Positions 9,181 through 17,163 of a stretch of 36,710 nucleotides of DNA are shown in pieces. The notes under the pieces are model-generated. The model made no database searches. It saw only the letters and a program-made list of their open reading frames with translations, and had not been told where the DNA came from. The translations under genes were made by a program, and so were the position numbers. Source of the DNA: Halomonas sp. (lineage in GTDB: Bacteria; Pseudomonadota; Gammaproteobacteria; Pseudomonadales; Halomonadaceae); NCBI RefSeq assembly GCF_007692655.1, contig NZ_REBQ01000150.1, forward strand, positions 1 to 36,710. Reading direction: 5' to 3'. Position 1 is the stretch's first letter. The number at the start of each line of letters is the position of its first letter.

Positions 9181-9221
9181 TAGAGTGCGTCTGAGTAGAG
9201 TGTGACTGAGTAGTGTGCCGC
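9181..9221. repeat. Short tandem repeat, about 15-bp unit, nearly three copies
   Basis: TAGAGTGCGTCTGAG (9181-9195) is followed directly by TAGAGTGTGACTGAG (9196-9210) and a decayed third copy beginning TAGTGTG (9211). It lies between the DUF305 stop codon and the TRIC gene. Function unknown. Confidence 0.7.
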
Positions 9222-9282
9222 TCATGATCGCAGCAGTGCTATCCTTCTTGCCTTAATCGCTAGCGATCTCAAGGAGAAGGGC

Positions 9283-9999
9283 GTGTCGGGCATTGTCTAC
9301 TGGCTGGATATGGCAGGGGTAATTGTATTCGCCCTGTCGGGGGTTATTTTGGCGTGCCGGTCGCGGATGGACCCAATAGGCATGCTGGTGCTGGCGGCGG
9401 TGACTGGCATTGGCGGCGGCACACTGCGTGATCTAGTGCTGGGCGTCAGGCCGGTGTTCTGGGTAACGGACCCGACCTACCTGTGGGTAATTCTAGCCAC
9501 CGTCAGTGTATCGCTAGTGGGCTTTCACTATATTCACCGTCTATCGCGAGGGTTTTTGCCCGTCGCCGACGCATTTGGCTTGGCGTTGTTCACCGTGATA
9601 GGAACTCATAAAGCGCTTTTGCTGGGTAGCCCAGGCACGGTGGCGGTCTTGATGGGGATGATGACCGGTGTTGCAGGTGGCATGATCAGGGATGTATTGG
9701 CTCAGCGAGTGCCGATGGTGTTGCGCGAAGAGATCTACGCCACAGCAGCCATGGCAGGTGGCATCGTCTATGTGGCACTGGATGCCCTCAACGCGCCGTT
9801 GAGCATGGCGATTGCGGGATCTATTAGCGTCACGCTGGGGCTGCGTTTGGCCGCCATTTATTGGCACCTGTCGTTGCCAGTGTTTGCCTGGGTGACAGTG
9901 CCAGCAAAAACCCATGACGAGGCAGCGGCGCCGCTTTCGACACCGCAGAAAGCCAAAGAGCGGGTTAGGATGATTCGCCGTGAACGCAAAAAACGCTAA
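9283..9999 (+). CDS. TRIC-family cation channel protein (UPF0126, YadS/YicG-like)
   Basis: A 238-residue membrane protein with about seven helices formed by a duplicated UPF0126 unit. Each repeat carries the glycine-rich kink motif followed by Arg-Asp: GIGGGTLRD (about residues 42-50) and GVAGGMIRD in the second half. Prokaryotic TRIC proteins form trimeric monovalent-cation channels. Translation begins at GTG (9283), supported by AAGGAG at 9271. The C-terminal 30 residues are a basic cytoplasmic tail. It ends 10 bp from the convergent AsmA-like gene. Confidence 0.88.
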   Translation: MSGIVYWLDMAGVIVFALSGVILACRSRMDPIGMLVLAAVTGIGGGTLRDLVLGVRPVFWVTDPTYLWVILATVSVSLVGFHYIHRLSRGFLPVADAFGLALFTVIGTHKALLLGSPGTVAVLMGMMTGVAGGMIRDVLAQRVPMVLREEIYATAAMAGGIVYVALDALNAPLSMAIAGSISVTLGLRLAAIYWHLSLPVFAWVTVPAKTHDEAAAPLSTPQKAKERVRMIRRERKKR

Positions 10000-10009
10000 G
10001 GACCATACA

Positions 10010-12991
10010 TTAGGGATTGGGAAAAAGATTCGCTTCTCGCCAACTATCAAACCAGCGGCGGGGCTGAATAACCCGTAACGTTGGCTCGCTGTCTTCAAGC
10101 TCTACGGCTAGCCCTAGCCTGCCAAGGCGTGCATAGAGCGCGCCGTTAGCGCTGCGGTCAGCCAGGGTAACATCTGAGAGCAGGAGCAGCGGGCCGCCGC
10201 TTAGCGTTAAGTCGTTTAAGCTAATGCGCTCGCCGCTGATGTTTAGTTGAGCTGTGCCATCTATATGACGAACGCTAAGTAGTCGTCCGAGCCAATCGCT
10301 GTCCCGGGCCCGGGCCAGGAAGAGGCGGGCAAGTAACCCCGTATCGCGCATTTCAAGGCGTAATTGGCTAGCAAGTCGCATCGGGTCTCCCCACGCCAAC
10401 TGCGCATCAAGCATTGAAAGCTGTACCCACCATCCGGCATCCGATGCGCCGCTTTGACCTTGGCGGTTAACGTTCTCAAGCCGTATAAAGGAGTCGTCGG
10501 CGGTAAAGCGGCGAGTTTCCAGATCCCCCTCGGTTAGCTGTAGATAGAGGTGCACATCGCCGCGCAGGCGCTGATCCAGCAGCGCCATATCGGCACCATA
10601 AGCGCGCAATGTTATTTCACCTTGGGCGTTTAAACCTTCCAGTAGCCACTCGCTAGCAAGGCTGGCCTGCCCACCCAGCAGGGTAATGCCTGCGTCTTCT
10701 GGTAAATAGCGGTTGTAGCGAGTGAAATCGGGTACATCGGTGATCGGCAGTGCAATACGGGTGGTGAAGTATTCAGGCTGTGGGGCGTCGAGCACATCGC
10801 TAAAGCGCTCAGTCTGGCTGGTGAGCGCGAAATGGCGACCTTCCAGGTGGGGGCTGTCATCGTCTTGCCGCATTAATGCAAAGCGGGGAATACCCAGCGA
10901 GAGCTGGGCCTGTTCGGTGCTGTCGAGTTGCGCGATGAGTTCACCACGCCCCGTTGCGAGATAATCTAAAAAAGTCACTTCAAGCTGATCAGCATTAACG
11001 CGTAGCCGTGTTGGAGCAAGCAGGCGGTCATCACGAAAGGCGCCCTGGGCGAAAAGCTGGCCCTCGCCAGCAATGGCCAAACCATGGGCATCAGGCAGAA
11101 AAGCATTCAAAAAGCCCAGCCGCTGCACACTGCCTTCGAGCGCAAATTGGCCACTAGCGACGTTGTTGGGTCGTTGAAAGCGACCGTCAGTTAATACCAA
11201 TACGCTCTCTAGACGCTCGCTAGGTTGATCCGCGTCCGCGACTAGCCACCTTAACCGAGCGCCGCTTATATCCAGGCTTGTGCCATCTGTCGTCGCTTGA
11301 TGAATGGGCAGGAAAAGCTGCATATCACTGGTTAAGGTGCCGGATTGATCGGCATGTTGCCAGCGGGTGGTGAGTGCTTCGCCAGCTAAATGGAGTTCTC
11401 CACTTATCTGCTCTGAGGTAATGGCAAGCTGCCCGTGACTGGCCGCTTGGCCTCTGAGCAGTTGCAGCGGCGCCGGGTCCGGCAGTAGTGTCCCAAGATA
11501 GGTTTGTAGCACGCGAATGTCAGGCAGGCGTGCATCTTGCCAGCTTAATGTTGCTGATGCCTTTTCACGCGCTATTTCTGGTGCCAGGGGGCTTGTGGCG
11601 GTTATCTCAATGTCGGCATCGTCGAGCAGCAGCCGATCATGATGGTGTAGGGTGGCATCAGTGAAATTAAGCGTCGCCTCAATGATCTCTTGGGGCGTTA
11701 ACTGAGCATAGAGGGAGCCGCTACCTTGGGCAATGAAGCCGCGGGTGTCTGCTGTCAGCTCTGTTGCTTGAATGTTTAGCTCAGCTTCATAAGGGCGCGA
11801 TTCCCGAATGCTGGCTTGGGCTTCAATCTGGCCCTGACCAGAAAGCCGGATGGCCTGTTTTTCAACACCGGGCGCTTCCTCCTCCGGCGAGAGGTAGCGG
11901 TCCAGCATATCCAAGCGTGTGATGTTGCCTTGCAAAGCAAGCGTCGCGGTTGTGGGCAGGTCGAGTTGATCAAGGCGCTGGTTGGCTATCTGAGTAGCAA
12001 GGCGCAGCTCAGCGTGTTGCGCGTAAGAATGGGGCTCAGCCAGGACCACCTCTGCCAGCTCTACGTCAGCCAGCTGGGTTGAAAAGTGCAGTTGGTCATT
12101 TTCAACCGCAAGGCGCACCTGGCCTTTCCCAGTGGCCCGATGGCGGGGAGGCGGTTGATCAGCAATTAGCCAGCGTGGCGAGTCGCGGGGCGTACGCAAG
12201 CGCTGTTCATCAACCGTTAAGCGTAGCGACGGCGCATCCAGCGTCAGTTGGCTATCGGGCTGTAGCTCGCCAGCCGTTAGCTCAAGCGCTCCGGTTAATG
12301 CTCCACGGCCTTCCAGGGTTAGCCAGGGCAGGGCTTCCAGGTAGGGCATAAAGACATCCCAGGCGTCTGCTTGAGCATCAATCTGAAGCGTCGCGGAGAG
12401 TGCTTCTAGCAAGTCGGGATTTATCTCGCCGCTGACATTGTCCACGGGGGTGACCGTGGTGAGCGTCGCATTGGTGGTGAGGTTGATATCACGCACCAGG
12501 GTTGCTTGATCGCTCACGCGAACTAAACGACCATGATTGACTGCCAGTGAAACATGAGGAATCGATAAGGTATCGCGGCTTAGCGTGGTATCCATTAGCG
12601 CTAGCTGGCCTTCCGCTTCAAGGGCAATGTCGCCGACGGTCAAACGACGAATTCCCTCTGCGTTCAAGGCGTCGATGTGCAGCTCACCACGCAGTAAAGC
12701 GAGCAAGGAGATCGAGAGAGTGGCTTGGTTGGCTTCAATGGATATGGGTAGGGTTTCGTCTTCGCGGGCCAAAAAGAGTCCCTCTACTTCCCAACGTCCT
12801 GGGTGGCGACTGGTACCTCGATCCCAGCTAACGTCGATGCCTTCAATTTGGGAAATACGCGTGGGCAGCCACTGGCTATTAAGCAGCCAATAGCTGCCAG
12901 CCACCCAAATGAGGATGATAAATAGCAATCCAATCAGCACCCTCAGCAGCAGACGAGGAAGGCGGTATTTTCGAGTGTTGGCATCTGACAT
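10010..12991 (-). CDS. AsmA/TamB-like inner-membrane-anchored protein
   Basis: A 993-residue protein with one N-terminal membrane anchor (about residues 10-33) and a long periplasmic body dominated by amphipathic beta-strand repeats in which alternating segments are described by D/E-x-x-L patterns. This is the architecture of AsmA, TamB, YdbH and YhdP proteins, bridge-like lipid carriers or outer-membrane biogenesis factors. I cannot assign it to a named member; the anchor plus beta-repeat body is seen, the lipid-transport role is inferred. It is divergent from the DUF3581 gene and convergent with the TRIC gene. Confidence 0.65.
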   Translation of the reverse strand: MSDANTRKYRLPRLLLRVLIGLLFIILIWVAGSYWLLNSQWLPTRISQIEGIDVSWDRGTSRHPGRWEVEGLFLAREDETLPISIEANQATLSISLLALLRGELHIDALNAEGIRRLTVGDIALEAEGQLALMDTTLSRDTLSIPHVSLAVNHGRLVRVSDQATLVRDINLTTNATLTTVTPVDNVSGEINPDLLEALSATLQIDAQADAWDVFMPYLEALPWLTLEGRGALTGALELTAGELQPDSQLTLDAPSLRLTVDEQRLRTPRDSPRWLIADQPPPRHRATGKGQVRLAVENDQLHFSTQLADVELAEVVLAEPHSYAQHAELRLATQIANQRLDQLDLPTTATLALQGNITRLDMLDRYLSPEEEAPGVEKQAIRLSGQGQIEAQASIRESRPYEAELNIQATELTADTRGFIAQGSGSLYAQLTPQEIIEATLNFTDATLHHHDRLLLDDADIEITATSPLAPEIAREKASATLSWQDARLPDIRVLQTYLGTLLPDPAPLQLLRGQAASHGQLAITSEQISGELHLAGEALTTRWQHADQSGTLTSDMQLFLPIHQATTDGTSLDISGARLRWLVADADQPSERLESVLVLTDGRFQRPNNVASGQFALEGSVQRLGFLNAFLPDAHGLAIAGEGQLFAQGAFRDDRLLAPTRLRVNADQLEVTFLDYLATGRGELIAQLDSTEQAQLSLGIPRFALMRQDDDSPHLEGRHFALTSQTERFSDVLDAPQPEYFTTRIALPITDVPDFTRYNRYLPEDAGITLLGGQASLASEWLLEGLNAQGEITLRAYGADMALLDQRLRGDVHLYLQLTEGDLETRRFTADDSFIRLENVNRQGQSGASDAGWWVQLSMLDAQLAWGDPMRLASQLRLEMRDTGLLARLFLARARDSDWLGRLLSVRHIDGTAQLNISGERISLNDLTLSGGPLLLLSDVTLADRSANGALYARLGRLGLAVELEDSEPTLRVIQPRRWFDSWREANLFPNP

Positions 12992-13100
12992 AGAGGCTTT
13001 CCTAGCGGATAACTCCTTTTGGGGCGTGTTTTATGGCATTATGCGCGACGTTGGGCAATGACGGGTTTTCGATTTCAACGCTAGACAGGCAATAAACGCC

Positions 13101-13808
13101 ATGTTCAAGGATTTTTACGCGCAGCGCGGAGAGTATGTCGTTATCTCTGCAGAGCAGGCCAGTCGTTTCGCCAAAGGCGTAGCTGGTGATTACAACCCTA
13201 TCCATAATCCGGATGCACGACGTTTTTGCGTCCCTGGTGACCTGCTATTTGCACTGGTATTAGCAAAGTTTGGGTTGTCGCGGCAAATGGAGTTTCGCTT
13301 TACCAACATGGTAGGGGCTGATACGCCGCTTAAGTTTAGCGAAGCAGACGATGGCTCGCTGCATGTTTGTGATGAAAGTGGTAAGTGCTATTTACAGGTC
13401 GTCCGTAGCGGTGAAACTACCCAAGATACCGCAGTGGTAGAGGGGTTTGCGCGCTGCTATGTCGCATTTTCCGGAAAAAATTTCCCGCACTACCTAAAAC
13501 CACTAATGGAGCAGCACGGGGTCATGTTTAACCCTAAACGCCCGTTAGTGATTTATGACAGCATGGGTTTTTCACTAGAGCGTTTAGACGGTTTTTCACC
13601 GGGTTTGACACTGAATCAGTCGTCGCTTGATGTACAGGGCAAGCGTGCTGATGCGCTCCTGGAGTTCTCTATCGAGTCAGCGGGTGACGCTGTCGGCGTG
13701 GGCTCTAAGAAGCTTGTGGTGAGTGGTTTGTGCAATTACGATGCCGATGAAATGGCGGCTATTGTGGAAGAGTTTTATCGTCTTAAGGCCGCCTACGAGG
13801 CAGCTTAA
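13101..13808 (+). CDS. DUF3581-family protein
   Basis: A 235-residue cytosolic protein matching the DUF3581 family found in marine and halophilic gammaproteobacteria. The N-terminal part contains DYNPIHN (about residues 30-36), resembling the hydratase motif of MaoC-like hotdog folds, so an acyl-thioester-related function is conceivable but unproven. No signal peptide or membrane segment. It is convergent with the transglutaminase gene, 17 bp apart, and is probably not part of the amidoligase cluster. Confidence 0.8.
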   Translation: MFKDFYAQRGEYVVISAEQASRFAKGVAGDYNPIHNPDARRFCVPGDLLFALVLAKFGLSRQMEFRFTNMVGADTPLKFSEADDGSLHVCDESGKCYLQVVRSGETTQDTAVVEGFARCYVAFSGKNFPHYLKPLMEQHGVMFNPKRPLVIYDSMGFSLERLDGFSPGLTLNQSSLDVQGKRADALLEFSIESAGDAVGVGSKKLVVSGLCNYDADEMAAIVEEFYRLKAAYEAA

Positions 13809-13825
13809 GCGCAGCCGCTGTTCGG

Positions 13826-14692
13826 TTAGACTGCCAGTGGCATTACGTCGACTTCTACTTCCAGGCGATGTTCGCCGCCTCCGTTCATGACGCCTTTGAG
13901 CGGCGCGACATCGGCGTAATCGCGTCCCCAGGCGAGTACTGGGTGCTGCTCCCCGGCTAAGGTTCCATTGGTCGGGTCAAGCGACAGCCAGCCCCACTCA
14001 GGAATCCACGTGGCCAGCCACGCATGGGAAGCATCTGCTCCAATAAGACGCGGTTGTCCTGGCGGCGGCTGGGTTTCTAAGTAGCCGCTGACATAACGGG
14101 CAGCTAGGCCCACCGAGCGCAGGGCCCCAATCGCCAAATGGGCGAAGTCTTGACATACGCCGCGACGGTTGGCGAGCACCTCGCTTAACGGTGTGGCTAG
14201 GGTAGTGAAACTAGGGTCATATTCAAACGAGCTGTAAATCATTTCATTGAGCGCCAACGCTGCCTCCACGATGGGGCGACCTGGGGTGAAACAGCTGCGC
14301 GCAAAAGCAGCCAGCTCTTCGTTGCGTCGAATAAATGGCGAGTCCAAACGGTATAGCTGAACGTCAAAGCTATTGTCTTGGCTTAACTGCTGAGCAATCT
14401 GCTCCCACGACGGTGAAGAGGTTGGTAGCACTGCCAAGGGTTGAGTATTAAGCGGCGTTATTACCGTGACATCTAAGGTTTGATGCACCTCTTCCATGGC
14501 GAAATAGAGCACCCGGTTGCCAAATACATCGCGGCGTTCCATCTGCACTTGAGGCGCCGGGCTAATCTGAAGTTCTGAGGCGCCGCATTGCTGATGCGGC
14601 GTTTTACGGGGAAGCACCCGCGCTTCGCTGTGGCACAAAGTGACAGGCGCACTGTAGTGGTAACGGGTGGTATGCCGCAGCGTGTAGTTCAT
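13826..14692 (-). CDS. Transglutaminase-like protein, Cys-His-Asp type (cluster gene)
   Basis: A 288-residue protein with an N-terminal bacterial transglutaminase beta domain (about residues 1-85) and a papain-like transglutaminase core. The triad is intact: Cys180 in RRGVCQDFAH, His223 in DASHAWLATW, Asp239 in WLSLDPTNG. Such proteins act as peptidases or amide-exchanging enzymes. It overlaps the preceding fused ATP-grasp-alpha-E gene by an ATGA (14689-14692), so the two are translationally coupled. It is last in the three-gene minus-strand operon. No signal peptide, so it should act in the cytoplasm. The exact reaction is unknown. Confidence 0.9.
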   Translation of the reverse strand: MNYTLRHTTRYHYSAPVTLCHSEARVLPRKTPHQQCGASELQISPAPQVQMERRDVFGNRVLYFAMEEVHQTLDVTVITPLNTQPLAVLPTSSPSWEQIAQQLSQDNSFDVQLYRLDSPFIRRNEELAAFARSCFTPGRPIVEAALALNEMIYSSFEYDPSFTTLATPLSEVLANRRGVCQDFAHLAIGALRSVGLAARYVSGYLETQPPPGQPRLIGADASHAWLATWIPEWGWLSLDPTNGTLAGEQHPVLAWGRDYADVAPLKGVMNGGGEHRLEVEVDVMPLAV

Positions 14693-17100
14693 GCATCAAG
14701 CTCCATGCTGACTAACTGTCGTGGCCGCTCTACATGGCTAAAGTGGCTTTGGCTAATGGCTTCCGAAAGCGCGCCCAGCGGTTGAATCAGTGCATCCAAT
14801 AGCTGTTCTAATGCCTCCTGTGCTTCGGATGTATCGGCTAAGTGACTCAAGCGATCAATGTCCGCAAGGTGCAGGGCTGCATTGGCTTGGATTAACAGTC
14901 GACGTTCTGCGTTCCGGTAAGGCGATGTGCTGCCGGGTAAGCGATCCATTTGACGCTCAATGCGTTTAAGCATATAGCCCACCGAGCGAGGATTGGTTTC
15001 ATCGAACAGCAGTAAATCCAAAATGGCTGCTGGATGAAGTTCGCTGCGGTAGCGGCGGCGATAAGCGGTAAAATTGTCAGTAGTCGCGAGTACGACTTCC
15101 CACAGCGCAAGCCCAGGCGAGTGTGGGGCGTTTAGCGTGAGCTTGAGCAGCGATAGGAGGCCAAGCACGCGATCCAAAAAGCGCCCTATGTCCATAAACC
15201 GCCAGCCAAAATGGTGTGGCATGGTTTCGTTACATAGCCCAAAAAAGGCCGCGAGCTGGGCAGAGAGCCCCTCGCAGGCGCGCCGCGCCGCGCTGGCCCC
15301 TAAACTCGAGTTAAAGGTTGCTATCCGCTGACGTAATTGATGCACCACGCGCCAGGAGTCGTCGCCTAGGTGGTCGCGTACGCTGCGCGCATTACGCATC
15401 AATTGGGCAAATAGCGGTTGCAATGCTTGTGGGTCGGCGTTATCAAACTGGGCTAATAGCGCTGTGCGTTTCTGATCAAAACCGATCAAAGGCGCTTTTA
15501 AACGATGCTCATCGTCTTCATCGAGGGTGGTAATGTCTAATGCCAGTAGCAGCTCATCTAGCAGTTGGTCGGCAATTTCGTCCTGATCGTATTCCATTAG
15601 CCGCAGCAGTGCTTCTCGTAGCAACCGGGCGCGAGTGTCCAACCGTTCGCCATAACGGCCCAACCAAAATAGGCTCTCGGCCACTCGGCTAGGTAAGTCA
15701 GTGCCATCCCGGGTGGCGACGACAGGACCACGTGCCTGGCGAAGCTGACTAACATGGGGCTGAGGGGAAGATGCCGTTACCCAGACGTCTTTAACAATAA
15801 TGCTACTCAGCGAGGGTGAGCCGGGCTCGCCTACCCAGGCTAAACCGCCAGGCATCACTTGGTACTCGCTAGCCGCGTTACTCTTAGCCTTTGCGCTTGC
15901 CGGTGTGCGGGTCACGAAACAGCGCAGGTTCAGGGTAGTGGGCTCCAAGCGCTGCAGGTGGCTATCAAAAATCGGCGCCGTGGCAGCTTGCGTCGTCGCA
16001 TCCGCATTGGAGAGCAGTAATGGCTCACCAAGCAAGTGCTCACATAGCGCAGGCAGGTAGTCGGTAAGCAAGGGGGTTTCGAGGATGCCGACGCCTAACG
16101 CATTCGACAGTGCAACGCCGCCTGCGCGCATGGCCTGTAAGAGGCCAGGTATGCCAAGTTGCGAGTCACCTCGCAGTTCAAGCGGGTCGCAGTAGGCATC
16201 ATCGCAGTGGCGCAATACCACATCCACCGGCTGTAACCCCCCTAAGGTGCGCAACCAAACTTGGGTATCACGCACGACTAAATCTTGCCCTTCCACCAAG
16301 GCAATATTGAGGTAGTTAGCTAAATAGGCGTGCTCAAAATAGCGTGGACTGCCAGGCCCCGGAGTAAGCAAAATAAGCGTTGGATTATCCCGACGCTGAT
16401 AGGCCATTGCGATCAGCGTGCGGTGGTGCAGGTCAAGAAAACCGGCTAAACGTTTGAGTGGCGCATTGCGGTACATATCCGGTAGGGCACGGGCCATCAA
16501 AATACGGTTTTCAAGCGCAAAGCCGGTGCCTGAAGGAGCCTGTAGGCGATCCGTCATGACCCGCCATTTTCCTTGCGTGTCTTGAATAACATCGACACCG
16601 TGGAAATTGATCGGTGAGCGGTCGTTGGGCAGCGAGCGATGACAAGGAAGCAGAAAATGCGGTGAGGCGAGCAACGCTTGAGTCGGCAGTAGCCCCGCTT
16701 CAAAAAGTGTTCTGGACCCGTAAATGTCGTTGTAAAGAGCAGTCAACAGCCGGCTGCGTTGGGTCAGCCCGGCTTCGAGCACCTGCCATTGCGCCTGATC
16801 AATGACCCAGGGCAGTGGATCGAGTCGCCAAGATCGCCCCTGGGTTTCGTCGTGCATATTAAAAATGACGCCGTTCTCAGTTAACAGGCGTTGAATTTCT
16901 TCATGCTGCTGCCAGCGGCCTTCGGGGCCGAGGCCTTCCAGCGAACCAAGTAAACTCTGCCAGCCAGGGCGTAACTGCCCCTGGCCATCTATCATGGCGT
17001 CAAACGTGCCGGGCTGTCCCTTGCCTAGCTGATTCAAGTAGTCCTCAACGAGCCCATTAGCAACGGGCGCGAGAAGTGAGGGAGAGACAGGGGCCGTCAT
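14689..17100 (-). CDS. Fused circularly permuted ATP-grasp / alpha-E protein, ATP-grasp part internally deleted
   Basis: An 803-residue fusion. Residues about 20-465 match the circularly permuted ATP-grasp family and about 468-800 are an alpha-E helical domain starting LPSRVAESLFWLGRYGERLD. It aligns along its length with the two separate proteins encoded at 20878 and 22364. Anchors such as LTPGPGSPRYFEHAYLANYL, APSGTGFALENR and MPGGLAWVG are kept. Between EPLLL (about residue 360) and APIFDSHLQRLEP (about 375), however, it has about 15 residues where the stand-alone paralogue has about 80, losing the VVKPA-GGYG nucleotide-binding segment; the later GGGSKD motif is also absent. It may be catalytically inactive. 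AAGGA precedes the ATG; the reading frame is clean. Confidence 0.88.
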   Translation of the reverse strand: MTAPVSPSLLAPVANGLVEDYLNQLGKGQPGTFDAMIDGQGQLRPGWQSLLGSLEGLGPEGRWQQHEEIQRLLTENGVIFNMHDETQGRSWRLDPLPWVIDQAQWQVLEAGLTQRSRLLTALYNDIYGSRTLFEAGLLPTQALLASPHFLLPCHRSLPNDRSPINFHGVDVIQDTQGKWRVMTDRLQAPSGTGFALENRILMARALPDMYRNAPLKRLAGFLDLHHRTLIAMAYQRRDNPTLILLTPGPGSPRYFEHAYLANYLNIALVEGQDLVVRDTQVWLRTLGGLQPVDVVLRHCDDAYCDPLELRGDSQLGIPGLLQAMRAGGVALSNALGVGILETPLLTDYLPALCEHLLGEPLLLSNADATTQAATAPIFDSHLQRLEPTTLNLRCFVTRTPASAKAKSNAASEYQVMPGGLAWVGEPGSPSLSSIIVKDVWVTASSPQPHVSQLRQARGPVVATRDGTDLPSRVAESLFWLGRYGERLDTRARLLREALLRLMEYDQDEIADQLLDELLLALDITTLDEDDEHRLKAPLIGFDQKRTALLAQFDNADPQALQPLFAQLMRNARSVRDHLGDDSWRVVHQLRQRIATFNSSLGASAARRACEGLSAQLAAFFGLCNETMPHHFGWRFMDIGRFLDRVLGLLSLLKLTLNAPHSPGLALWEVVLATTDNFTAYRRRYRSELHPAAILDLLLFDETNPRSVGYMLKRIERQMDRLPGSTSPYRNAERRLLIQANAALHLADIDRLSHLADTSEAQEALEQLLDALIQPLGALSEAISQSHFSHVERPRQLVSMELDA

Positions 17101-17163
17101 GTTCCTTTTAATCCTGAAAGATTGAACGCGGATTATCTAGCACTAGCCGCTAATAGAAAAGCA

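Noticed and set aside
9541..10098. Long antisense open frames over TRIC, AsmA-like and transglutaminase genes
   Set aside because: They are composition-driven shadows of GC-rich coding strands with no family resemblance or ribosome sites.
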